This document shows positions 1-6,433 of a stretch of 17,604 nucleotides of DNA, piece after piece. The translations under genes and the position numbers were made by a program. The notes beneath the pieces were generated by a model that saw nothing but the letters and a program-made list of their open reading frames with translations, ran no database searches and had not been told where the DNA came from. The first letter of the stretch is position 1. The number at the start of each line of letters is the position of its first letter. Source of the stretch: an uncultured Eubacteriales bacterium. Lineage in GTDB: Bacteria; Bacillota; Clostridia; Oscillospirales; Acutalibacteraceae. The stretch is from positions 1 through 17,604 of the forward strand of contig CAJTXF010000055.1 of the NCBI GenBank assembly GCA_910580045.1. The letters run 5' to 3'.

Positions 1-303
1 GGATGGGGCCGAGATGGCCGTAGGCTTTGGCACGAAGAAAGAGTGGCTGCACTTTTTGTCACAGCAGCGGTAGTTGCTGTAATGCTCCTTATCGTGGTGC
101 AGGAAAGCAGCTTTGCCGCAGACCGGACATGAGGGGTAATTTTTCGTTCTGGGCCGCCCGATCTCCCGCCTCGCTTCCGGCGCCCACTGATGCCGGCATT
201 TCTTGCACTGGTACTTTTGATGTCCATGAGCGTCTTTTCCATAGCGATAAATCTCTGTTTTGTTGTTGCATTTCGGGCACCTTATTTGGTATAATTTTTC
301 CAT
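1..303 (-). CDS. Partial transposase-like protein with two N-terminal zinc ribbons (5' part only)
   Basis: Reading leftwards from an ATG at 301-303 there is an uninterrupted frame of 101 codons that leaves the window without a stop. The protein begins MEKLYQIRCPKCNNKTEIYR. It has a first Cys4 set (RCPKC ... QCKKC, about residues 9-36) and a second (SCPVCG ... RCCDKKCSHSFF, about residues 63-90), so it carries two consecutive zinc-ribbon modules. Paired N-terminal ribbons of this kind, with basic residues between them, are typical of the DNA-binding region of DDE transposases; the catalytic part would lie outside the window. A good Shine-Dalgarno (GAAAGGAGA, about 7 nt upstream) supports the start. 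The exact IS family is not recognised. A non-transposase zinc-ribbon DNA-binding protein remains possible. Confidence 0.72.
   Translation of the reverse strand, partial: MEKLYQIRCPKCNNKTEIYRYGKDAHGHQKYQCKKCRHQWAPEARREIGRPRTKNYPSCPVCGKAAFLHHDKEHYSNYRCCDKKCSHSFFVPKPTAISAPS
266..295 (+). promoter_or_regulatory. Weak candidate promoter for the VOC gene, inside the transposase start
   Basis: TGGTATAAT (287-295) is an extended -10 on the plus strand, with a poor -35 (TTGCAT, 266-271) 18 bp upstream. It would read rightwards out of the transposase gene start and give a leader of about 125 nt before the VOC gene. It overlaps coding sequence on the other strand, so it may be chance. Confidence 0.25.
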
Positions 304-349
304 GAAGACTCGTCTCCTTTCGGGAGGTACTTGGATTTGTGGTAAAACC

Positions 350-379
350 ATTGTACCAGAAGGGCTGGCGGGTCTTCAA
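350..379 (-). promoter_or_regulatory. Candidate promoter of the transposase-like gene
   Basis: On the minus strand TTGAAG (374-379) and TACAAT (350-355) are separated by 18 bp, giving a plausible sigma-A promoter about 47 bp upstream of the ATG at 303. The hexamers match the consensus at 4/6 and 5/6. Supported by sequence match only. Confidence 0.4.
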
Positions 380-416
380 CTTTCATTTTAGTTTGCAGTA
401 CGCCTTAAAATGAAAG
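380..416. repeat. 11-bp inverted repeat in the divergent intergenic region
   Basis: The arms CTTTCATTTTA (380-390) and TAAAATGAAAG (406-416) are perfect inverted repeats with a 15-nt spacer. The right arm runs into the Shine-Dalgarno AAAGGAG (413-419) of the VOC gene, and the left arm abuts the candidate -35 of the transposase-like gene. It could be an operator between divergent genes or an RNA hairpin masking the ribosome binding site. Confidence 0.55.
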
Positions 417-428
417 GAGTATTGGTAT

Positions 429-845
429 ATGGATTTTCCTATTGGTATTGGCATAAATGTAAAAGGCAGCCGGGAGGCAGTTGATTTATATCAGAAAGCC
501 TTTGGGTTCACTTTGGGGTACCATATTCTGAACGAGGACGGCAGCTATTTCCACTCAGAGCTATTAGACCAAGGACAGGTGGCCCTCTCCGTGGTAGAGG
601 CTCCTGATGGCACTCCCGGCGTTTCTGGCAACCCTATTGAACTGGGCCGCACCTTTCAGACGAAGGAAGCACTGCTGCAGGCCTTTGACTTACTGAAAGA
701 GGAGGGTCGTGTAAGGATGGAAGTCCGAGAGCTCCCATGGAGTCCCTGTGCTGCCTCTGTCACGGATAAGTTTGGGGTAAACTGGTACCTCTCCCTTCCC
801 CAGCACCGCCCGCCGGAGGATTTCCAGCCTGGAGACGAAATATAG
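429..845 (+). CDS. VOC-superfamily (glyoxalase/PhnB-like) protein
   Basis: This 138-residue single-domain protein is predicted to be cytosolic. It starts with a beta strand followed by a YQKAFGF helix-turn (about residues 20-27), has SYFHSEL near residue 40 (a possible metal-ligand histidine) and ends with VTDKFGVNWYLSL (about residues 111-123). This layout is typical of PhnB-like members of the vicinal-oxygen-chelate fold, a family that includes glyoxalases, dioxygenases and metal-dependent resistance proteins. The substrate cannot be inferred. The start is supported by AAAGGAG nine nt upstream. It is the only convincing plus-strand gene in the window, is convergent with the serS unit, and ends at a strong shared terminator. 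The fold is fairly secure; the role is unknown. Confidence 0.85.
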   Translation: MDFPIGIGINVKGSREAVDLYQKAFGFTLGYHILNEDGSYFHSELLDQGQVALSVVEAPDGTPGVSGNPIELGRTFQTKEALLQAFDLLKEEGRVRMEVRELPWSPCAASVTDKFGVNWYLSLPQHRPPEDFQPGDEI

Positions 846-851
846 CGGCAG

Positions 852-888
852 AAAAGCCATCCAGAATGAGATGTTCTGGATGGCTTTT
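852..888. terminator. Bidirectional intrinsic terminator
   Basis: A perfect 15-bp stem (852-866 with 874-888) and a 7-nt loop is followed by six T on the plus strand (885-890) and, in the other direction, preceded by four A that read as T. It lies between the VOC stop (843-845) and the stop of the minus-strand membrane gene (891-893), so it can serve both. Confidence 0.92.
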
Positions 889-890
889 TT

Positions 891-1238
891 CTATCTCTTC
901 GCGTATTTCCGCCGGGCCATGGCGGTGATCCATGTGCTCAGCAGGCCAATGGCCAGATAGACCAGGGTAAAATAGAGGAAATCCAGCTGTCCCATTTCCA
1001 GGAAAATCCAGCTGCTTAGGAGGAACAGGAGGGAATTCGCCGCAGCCAGCCGCCAGCGGAGCCTTCCGTCCCAGCCAGCGAAAATTCCCGTGGCCAGGGA
1101 CCACAGCGGGCATACCACGAAAAATTCCAGCAGGACCGCCACCATAAAGCCGTCCACAGAGGTGATTCTGGCGGTTCCCAGCATTCCCAGCCTGAGCGCC
1201 GCCGTACACAGCAGCCAGATCAAGGTTTTTCGCTCCAT
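891..1238 (-). CDS. Small four-helix membrane protein of unknown function
   Basis: This 115-residue protein is not recognised. Hydrophobic segments lie at about residues 4-22, 30-54, 62-80 and 86-107, and the C-terminus is very basic (ARRKYAKR), suggesting four membrane spans with the tail in the cytoplasm. No catalytic motif or signal peptide is visible. The ATG is preceded by AAAGGAGGGGG, and the gene begins 12 nt after the serS stop, so it is probably the last cistron of the parA-parB-serS transcript, which then meets the terminator at 852-888. The strong Shine-Dalgarno and tight spacing argue that it is real. Co-transcription with serS does not by itself indicate its role. Confidence 0.72.
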   Translation of the reverse strand: MERKTLIWLLCTAALRLGMLGTARITSVDGFMVAVLLEFFVVCPLWSLATGIFAGWDGRLRWRLAAANSLLFLLSSWIFLEMGQLDFLYFTLVYLAIGLLSTWITAMARRKYAKR

Positions 1239-1250
1239 AGCCCCCTCCTT

Positions 1251-2528
1251 TTATCCGATGAGCTCTTTTCCGCCCATATACATGCGCAGCGCCTCGGGAA
1301 TCTTCACAGTACCGTCCGCCTGCAGATTGTTTTCCAGGAAAGCAATCAGCATTCTGGGCGGAGCCACTACTGTGTTGTTCAGGGTGTGGGGGAAGTAATT
1401 TCCCTCCATATTTTTCACCCGGATGCCCAGCCGGCGGGCTTGGGCATCCCCCATATTGGAGCAGCTGCCTACCTCAAAATACTTCTTCTGGCGGGGGGAC
1501 CAGGCCTCCACGTCCACACTTTTTACCTTCAGGTCTGCCAAATCTCCCGAGCAGCATTCCAAAGTCCGGACAGGGATATCCAGCGCCCGGAAGAACTCCA
1601 CCGAATACTGCCACATCTTATGATACCAGTCCATGCTCTCCTCGGGCTTGCAGACCACAATCATCTCCTGCTTCTCAAACTGGTGAATGCGGTACACGCC
1701 CCTCTCCTCAATGCCGTGGGCGCCCACTTCCTTTCGGAAACAGGGAGAATAGCTGGTCATTGTCTGGGGGAGCTGTTCCTCGGTGAGCAGCTGGCCAGCA
1801 TACTTTCCAATCATGCTGTGCTCACTGGTTCCAATCAGAAAGAGGTCCTCGCCCTCAATCTTATACATCATGTTCTCCATCTCAGCAAAGCTCATAACGC
1901 CAGTGACCACATCGCTGCGAATCATAAATGGAGGAATGCAGTAGGTAAAGCCCTTATCAATCATAAAATCCCGGGCAAAGGCCAGAATCCCCTCGTGGAG
2001 CCTGGCCACATCCCCCATCAGGTAATAGAAGCCATTGCCGCTGGTGCGCCGGGCGCTGTCCAAGTCAATGCCGTTCAGCCTCTCCATAATGTCCGTGTGA
2101 TAGGGAACCTCAAAATCCGGCACAACCGGTTCTCCAAAGCGCTCCAGCTCCACATTCTCACTGTCATCCTTGCCCACAGGCACCGAGCTGTCGATGATGT
2201 TTGGAATGACCATCATCCGCTTCTTAATCTCCTCGGTCATATCCGCTTCTTTGCGCTCCATCTCCGCCAGCTCGTCGGCAATGGCGGCAACCCGCTTTTT
2301 CGTCTCCTCGGCCTCCTGCTTCTTCCCCTCTTTCATCAGCTTTCCAATCTCTTTGCTGACTGTGTTCCTCTGTTGGCGAAGCTCGTCGCCCCGGGCCTTG
2401 CTGGCCCGGAACTGTCCGTCCAGCTCCAGCACCTCATCTACCAACACCAGCTTTTCTTCCTGGAATTTCTTTTTGATATTCTCCTTGACCAGCTCTGGAT
2501 TCGAGCGAACCAATTTAATGTCCAGCAT
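1251..2528 (-). CDS. serS: Seryl-tRNA synthetase
   Basis: Charges tRNA-Ser with serine in the cytosol (class II synthetase). The 425-residue product has the expected long helical hairpin for tRNA binding (about residues 28-100, rich in K/E/R), the serine-site TSE (234-236), motif 2 starting at FRKE (264-267) and motif 3 with its arginine at about residue 392. The start chosen is the third of three nearby ATGs: it gives the family-typical MLDIKLVRSNP and has AAGGAG 10 nt upstream, whereas the first two ATGs (2537 and 2534) sit only 1 and 4 nt from it. The start overlaps the parB end by 14 nt, implying coupling. Several blocks (TSEHSM, CFRKEVG, GSCSN..DAQARR, HTLNNT) look more like archaeal-type SerRS than the usual bacterial version (see findings). 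No T-box leader is seen. Confidence 0.96.
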   Translation of the reverse strand: MLDIKLVRSNPELVKENIKKKFQEEKLVLVDEVLELDGQFRASKARGDELRQQRNTVSKEIGKLMKEGKKQEAEETKKRVAAIADELAEMERKEADMTEEIKKRMMVIPNIIDSSVPVGKDDSENVELERFGEPVVPDFEVPYHTDIMERLNGIDLDSARRTSGNGFYYLMGDVARLHEGILAFARDFMIDKGFTYCIPPFMIRSDVVTGVMSFAEMENMMYKIEGEDLFLIGTSEHSMIGKYAGQLLTEEQLPQTMTSYSPCFRKEVGAHGIEERGVYRIHQFEKQEMIVVCKPEESMDWYHKMWQYSVEFFRALDIPVRTLECCSGDLADLKVKSVDVEAWSPRQKKYFEVGSCSNMGDAQARRLGIRVKNMEGNYFPHTLNNTVVAPPRMLIAFLENNLQADGTVKIPEALRMYMGGKELIG

Positions 2529-3396
2529 GTTCATCATTCTCCTTATCCTGTAATTTTAACTCACTGAGAAGGTTTTGCAAATCCTCCTCGCCATAGAACT
2601 CAATTTGCAGGGTACCCTTTTTCCGCGTGCCCGCCACCTTTACTTTACGGCCCAGATAACCGCTGACTGCCAGCTGAGCCTCCGCGTAAAAATGGCTGGG
2701 CTGTGCAGATCGGGCCGCCCCAGGCTTTTCCTCCTGCCCGGCTTTTTTGGCCATAGCCTCCAGCTCCCGGACAGAAGCTCCGTCCTTGGCCTTCTGGGCT
2801 GCTGCCCGCATTTCCTCCTCAGTCTTAAAGCTCAGCAGCGTCCGGGCATGTCCTGCTGAAATCTCCCCCTTCTCCACCATCTGCTGAATCTCTTCCGGCA
2901 GGTTCAGCAGACGCAGGGCATTTGCCACTGCTGGCCGGGATTTTCCCACTGCCTTGGCGGCCTCCTCCTGAGTCAGGCCCTGCACGTCCAGCAGCTGCTG
3001 AAAGCCTTTGGCTTCCTCCAGGGGGTTCAAATCCTCTCGCTGTAAGTTCTCTATCAGGGCAAAGAGCATCTCCTCCCCGTCGGACATCTCCCGCACCACA
3101 GCAGGCACCTCAGACAGGCCCGCCATCCGCGATGCCCGCCAGCGACGCTCCCCTGCCACAATACGGTATCCTCCGTTCACCATAGGCCGCAGCAGCAAAG
3201 GCTGCAGCACCCCATGCTGGGCAATGGACTCTGCCAGCTCAGCCAGGGCCCCGCTGTCAAATTCTTTCCGAGGCTGTTCCCGGTTGGGCTCAATCTCTTC
3301 AATGCGGATATTCACCGCGCCCTCAGGACCATCCGCCATATTCTCGCCAAAAATAGCATCCAGTCCCTTGCCCAGTCCCCGTTTTTTTGCGCTCAT
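2515..3396 (-). CDS. parB: Chromosome partitioning protein ParB/Spo0J
   Basis: CTP-dependent DNA clamp that loads at parS, spreads, and recruits condensin and ParA to segregate origins. The 293-residue protein begins with the family hallmark MSAKKRGLGKGLDAIFGEN (the ParA-stimulating N-terminus). It then has the CTP-binding motifs GERRWR (82-87) and ENLQREDLNP (116-125), a helix-turn-helix around residues 141-162 and a C-terminal dimerisation region. It starts 6 nt after the parA stop and overlaps serS. Two near-consensus or consensus parS sites lie in this window (4290-4305 and 6818-6833). In sporulating relatives this protein is called Spo0J; whether this organism sporulates cannot be seen here. 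Confidence 0.97.
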   Translation of the reverse strand: MSAKKRGLGKGLDAIFGENMADGPEGAVNIRIEEIEPNREQPRKEFDSGALAELAESIAQHGVLQPLLLRPMVNGGYRIVAGERRWRASRMAGLSEVPAVVREMSDGEEMLFALIENLQREDLNPLEEAKGFQQLLDVQGLTQEEAAKAVGKSRPAVANALRLLNLPEEIQQMVEKGEISAGHARTLLSFKTEEEMRAAAQKAKDGASVRELEAMAKKAGQEEKPGAARSAQPSHFYAEAQLAVSGYLGRKVKVAGTRKKGTLQIEFYGEEDLQNLLSELKLQDKENDEHAGH

Positions 3397-3402
3397 ATTT
3401 TC

Positions 3403-4167
3403 TTATCCCTTCGATTTCAGAATTTCCTCCGCCAGCTCCTGATAGGCACGGGCTCCCTTGGAGAATTTGTCATAGTACATCACAGGCTGTCCAAAGCCCG
3501 GCGCTTCCGAAAGGCGCACGGCCCGGGGAATCACAGTCTTAAAGACCTTGCGCGGGAAGTACTTCTTAACTTCATCAACCACCTGCTGGGTCAGATTCAA
3601 CCTTCCATCATACATGGTCAGAAGAACGCCCTCCAGCTCTAACAGGCTGTTATACTGGCGCTTTACCCGCCGGACTGTGTTCATCAGCTGGGACAGTCCC
3701 TCCAATGCGTAATATTCACACTGAATGGGAATCAGGATAGTATCAGCGGCATTCAGCGCATTGGTGGTAATCAGGCCCAGAGAGGGCGGACAGTCAATAA
3801 ATATGTAATCATAGCTTCCCCGCACAGCGGAGAGTGGCTCCTTCATCCGTTCTTCCCGCTGCTGGACTTCCACCAGCTCAATCTCCGCTGCCGCCATATC
3901 AATACTTGCGGGCAAGAGCTCCAGATTCTTATACTGGGTTTTGAAGATAGCCTCAGAGGCTTTTGTTCCTCCAATCACCACCTGGTACATGGTAATCGGA
4001 CAATTCCGCCTGTCAACCCCCACGCCGCTGGTGGAATTTCCCTGGGGGTCTGCGTCTGCCAGCAGCACCTTTTTCCCCATGCTCCCCAGCGAGGCGGCCA
4101 AATTGACAGCTGTGGTGGTCTTCCCCACCCCGCCTTTCTGATTTGCAATCGCGATTATCTTTCCCAT
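3403..4167 (-). CDS. parA: Chromosome partitioning ATPase ParA/Soj
   Basis: Deviant Walker-A ATPase that binds DNA as an ATP dimer, works with ParB in origin segregation and, in Bacillus, regulates DnaA. The 254-residue product has the deviant Walker A KGGVGKTT (residues 11-18, with signature lysine K11 and K16), the DADPQGN block (38-44) and a Walker B region ending in DCPPSLGLIT. The frame can be extended upstream to 4287, but the ATG at 4165-4167 (MGKIIAIANQ) matches the family start, has AGGAGAGG upstream, and lies downstream of the promoter at 4222-4230. First gene of the parA-parB-serS unit. Confidence 0.97.
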   Translation of the reverse strand: MGKIIAIANQKGGVGKTTTAVNLAASLGSMGKKVLLADADPQGNSTSGVGVDRRNCPITMYQVVIGGTKASEAIFKTQYKNLELLPASIDMAAAEIELVEVQQREERMKEPLSAVRGSYDYIFIDCPPSLGLITTNALNAADTILIPIQCEYYALEGLSQLMNTVRRVKRQYNSLLELEGVLLTMYDGRLNLTQQVVDEVKKYFPRKVFKTVIPRAVRLSEAPGFGQPVMYYDKFSKGARAYQELAEEILKSKG

Positions 4168-4221
4168 TTTCTTTCCTCTCCTCAGCCATTGCGCAAGCCT
4201 GAAATAATCACTTTGCTTGCT

Positions 4222-4230
4222 ATTATACCA
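4222..4230 (-). promoter_or_regulatory. Extended -10 promoter of parA-parB-serS
   Basis: The minus strand reads TGGTATAAT, a perfect -10 with the extended TGn element. The -35 region is poor (TGGTAA at 4245-4250, 17 bp away), as is common for extended -10 promoters. It would give a leader of about 50 nt before the parA ATG and lies about 60 bp downstream of the parS-like site. Confidence 0.65.
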
Positions 4231-4289
4231 CAAACAGCGGCATTTTACCACCCTTAATTTCATTTTCACTTGGAAAATACCTCTCAAAA

Positions 4290-4305
4290 TGTTTCATGTG
4301 AAACA
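4290..4305. other. parS: parS-like site upstream of parA
   Basis: TGTTTCATGTGAAACA differs at one core position (T for C, breaking the CACGTG centre) from the parS form TGTTNCACGTGAAACA. It lies in the noncoding gap between the noc terminator and the parA promoter, where ParB binding or spreading could autoregulate parAB. Confidence 0.75.
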
Positions 4306-4311
4306 TTTAAC

Positions 4312-4346
4312 AAAAAGCTAGCGGCCGAAGCAAATGCTTCAGCCGC
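4312..4346 (-). terminator. Intrinsic terminator after noc
   Basis: In the minus-strand RNA, 4321-4331 pairs with 4336-4346 (11 bp including one G-U) around a 4-nt loop. After four further bases comes a run of five U (4312-4316). It is 30 nt past the noc stop and upstream of parS and the parA promoter, so it separates the noc and parA units. The short gap before the U-run makes it weaker than ideal. Confidence 0.62.
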
Positions 4347-4375
4347 CATCTGTGGGAAATGAATAAGGGAATGGG

Positions 4376-5176
4376 TTAAACTTGTACTCGAGTTAATTTA
4401 GGAATGCGCACCACGCATTCAATGTATTCTTCCGTCTCTTTTCTCTCGGTCTGCGCCTCAATCCCAGCGGTTTTCATTGCGTCCACCGCATGGTCGATGG
4501 TGTTGATAAAAAGACGGATGTCTTTTGCTACAAAGGTTCTTCGTACTTTGCGGGACTTTTCCTTGGGCCGGAAGGCCTCAGAAATCAGCTCCTCCGTCTG
4601 GGCCACATTCAGTCCCCGGGTGATTACAGAACGCAGAATCCGCTGCCGCAGCTCAATATCATCCACCCTGAGCAGGGCTCTGGCATGGCGCTCTGTGAGC
4701 TTGTGCTCAATGATTTCTGTCTGCTCCTCTGGGCTCAGCTTCAAAAGCCGAATCTTGTTGGCCAAATAGGACTGGCTCATTCCAAGCCGCCGGGCCGCCT
4801 CTTCCTGGGTAATCTGCCATTCCCGCAGTAAGCTGAGAATTGCGTTGGCCTGCTCAAACATCTGCAAATCCCGGCGCTGGACATTTTCCAGCAAAGCCAA
4901 AACCGCGCTGTCCTCTGGCTCGCAGTCCGAAATGATTACGGGAATATCCCGCAGTCCTGCCAGCTTGCAGGCACGCAGCCGCCTCTCCCCCGCCACAAGA
5001 TAGTATTGGCCGTTCTCCCGGCGCACAGTTACAGGCTGCAAAAGGCCATTTTCTACAATGCTCTGCGCCAAGCCCCGAAGCTCGTCCTCATGGAAAATCT
5101 TTCGCGGCTGAGAGGGGTTCGGCAATATTTTTGAAACCGGCAGTCTTGTCAGTTTTAGCTTGTCCTTTGAAAACAT
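4376..5176 (-). CDS. noc: Noc-like ParB paralogue (nucleoid occlusion protein family)
   Basis: A 266-residue ParB-fold CTP-binding DNA protein between the rsmG/GNAT genes and parA, exactly the locus of noc in Bacillus. Motifs are GERRLR (63-68), ENVQRRDL (97-104), a helix-turn-helix at about 122-142 and TERHARALL (161-169), the last typical of Noc. In Bacillus, Noc binds its own palindromic sites and the membrane to block division over the nucleoid. Here the N-terminus is short (MFSKDKLKLTRLPVSK) and shows no obvious amphipathic membrane-targeting helix ahead of the CTP domain, so a membrane role is uncertain (see findings). The start is supported by GGGAGG 8 nt upstream. A second Spo0J with another role is the alternative. 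Confidence 0.85.
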   Translation of the reverse strand: MFSKDKLKLTRLPVSKILPNPSQPRKIFHEDELRGLAQSIVENGLLQPVTVRRENGQYYLVAGERRLRACKLAGLRDIPVIISDCEPEDSAVLALLENVQRRDLQMFEQANAILSLLREWQITQEEAARRLGMSQSYLANKIRLLKLSPEEQTEIIEHKLTERHARALLRVDDIELRQRILRSVITRGLNVAQTEELISEAFRPKEKSRKVRRTFVAKDIRLFINTIDHAVDAMKTAGIEAQTERKETEEYIECVVRIPKLTRVQV

Positions 5177-5200
5177 CTGCCTTACCTCCCTTGCAAGCCT

Positions 5201-5206
5201 ATTATA
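5201..5206 (-). promoter_or_regulatory. Candidate -10 of the noc promoter
   Basis: A perfect TATAAT on the minus strand lies 24 bp before the noc ATG. No good -35 is found at 16-19 bp (A-rich CAAAAA at 5224-5229). Noc could also be read from upstream genes, since no terminator is visible in the 78-bp gap. Confidence 0.4.
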
Positions 5207-5254
5207 CTATATGGGGAATGCAGTTTTTGTTACAATCCGTCGCCGTAATAGGAT

Positions 5255-5686
5255 TTACAAATATTTTTTGAAGCCCTTCACCTCATCAAACCCCAAGGCT
5301 TGATAAAACTTATGAGCTCCTGTCCGGTTCATTCCAGATACCAGCATCTCATAGTGACAGTTCTGCTCCCTGCCCCAGCGCTCTACCTCCTCAAACATTT
5401 TCCGGCCAATGCCAAGGCCCTGGCATTTTTCCAGCACTGCCACATTTTCCACCAGCAGTATTGGACGGCAATCCTTGCAGATATCCTCAAACACCACACC
5501 CAGAAGACTTCCAACAATTTCTCCATCCAACTCAGCTATCAAAAGATATTTCTGCTCATCCTTTTCCATGCGCTGAATCAGGCCCTGCATTTTCTCCAAG
5601 TCACCTGGCCCATCGCTGATAACCTGCATGACAATGTCCAAGCCAACAACATCTGCCGCTGTGGCTTTTCTTAGTACAATATCCAT
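5255..5686 (-). CDS. GNAT-family N-acetyltransferase
   Basis: A 143-residue single-domain acetyl-CoA-dependent N-acetyltransferase. It has the acetyl-CoA pyrophosphate-binding motif QGLGIG (89-94) followed by the helix RKMFEEVE, the preceding strand VENVAV (79-84), and the C-terminal AHKFYQALGF (124-133), all in the standard GNAT order. The substrate (small molecule, peptide N-terminus or antibiotic) cannot be told from sequence. It lies 32 bp after rsmG and 78 bp before noc on the same strand, interrupting an otherwise conserved gene order, so it is probably an accessory insertion into the mnmE-mnmG-rsmG unit rather than a partner of those genes. Confidence 0.9.
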   Translation of the reverse strand: MDIVLRKATAADVVGLDIVMQVISDGPGDLEKMQGLIQRMEKDEQKYLLIAELDGEIVGSLLGVVFEDICKDCRPILLVENVAVLEKCQGLGIGRKMFEEVERWGREQNCHYEMLVSGMNRTGAHKFYQALGFDEVKGFKKYL

Positions 5687-5718
5687 CTGATTGACTCCTC
5701 TCCATATCTATGGTTCTG

Positions 5719-6432
5719 CTACAAAGGATGCTTTGAGATTGTGCCTCCATGCCTAGGATATGTTTTTGGAGTGAAGCGCAGTTTCCGCACAAGCACAAGA
5801 TTTCTCTCCCCAGCTGTTGGAAGCTGAATGGATTTAACCTCCACCTGGTCACCACCAAGAAGCCTAAGCGCATTCTTAGACATACTCAGCTCCTCCCCAG
5901 CTCCTGGCCCTTTCATTGCTGCAAAATACCCCTTCATCTTCACCAATGGCAAACAGTATTCGCTGAGAATATTCAGCGCTGCCACTGCCCGGGCTGTTAC
6001 CAAATCAAAGCTCTCCCGCATCCCCTTATCAAGCCCAGCTTCCTCAGCCCGCTTGTGTACCCGGCTGCACTCCAGACCCAGAGCGGAGCAAACCTCACCT
6101 AAAAAAATCAGCCGCTTATTGGCTCCGTCCAGGAGGGTGACTTGCAAATCAGGCCTGGCAATCTTCAAGGCTAAGCCCGGAAACCCAGCGCCGGTTCCCA
6201 CATCCAGAACCTTTGCCCCCTCTTTCAGCTTACACGCTGACAGCAGGGTTAGGCTGTCCACAAAGTGCTTCTCTACAATCTCGCTGGGCTCTGTAATGGC
6301 AGTAAGGTTCAGCTTTTCATTCCACTCCACCAGAAGCTCCATATACTGCTGAAACTGCCCTGTTTGCTCTGGTATCAGCTTTACTCCAAACTGCTTTGCC
6401 ATCTCTTTCAATGGACTCTGTATATCTTCCAT
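5719..6432 (-). CDS. rsmG: 16S rRNA (guanine-527-N7)-methyltransferase
   Basis: Uses S-adenosylmethionine to methylate N7 of G527 in the 530 loop of 16S rRNA; loss of this enzyme classically gives low-level streptomycin resistance. The 237-residue product has NLTAI (42-46), HFVDSL (56-61), the SAM-binding LDVGTGAGFPG (76-86) and a conserved TARAV block in the expected order and at normal length. It starts one base after the mnmG stop, so the two are almost certainly co-transcribed and probably translationally coupled. The C-terminal tail (TYPRHGGTISKHPL) is a usual RsmG ending. Confidence 0.97.
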   Translation of the reverse strand: MEDIQSPLKEMAKQFGVKLIPEQTGQFQQYMELLVEWNEKLNLTAITEPSEIVEKHFVDSLTLLSACKLKEGAKVLDVGTGAGFPGLALKIARPDLQVTLLDGANKRLIFLGEVCSALGLECSRVHKRAEEAGLDKGMRESFDLVTARAVAALNILSEYCLPLVKMKGYFAAMKGPGAGEELSMSKNALRLLGGDQVEVKSIQLPTAGERNLVLVRKLRFTPKTYPRHGGTISKHPL

Positions 6433-6433
6433 T

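Noticed and set aside
27..305. 92-codon plus-strand frame at the left edge
   Set aside because: It is the complement of the partial zinc-ribbon gene, whose regular CxxC pairs and Shine-Dalgarno make the minus strand the coding one.
1386..2567. 393-codon plus-strand frame opposite serS
   Set aside because: Complement of a full-length SerRS; rich in L and H as expected for antisense of a coding frame, with no domain pattern.
4168..4287. 40-codon N-terminal extension of parA
   Set aside because: It would start upstream of the promoter -10 (4222-4227) and adds residues not found in ParA/Soj; the ATG at 4167 has a good ribosome binding site.
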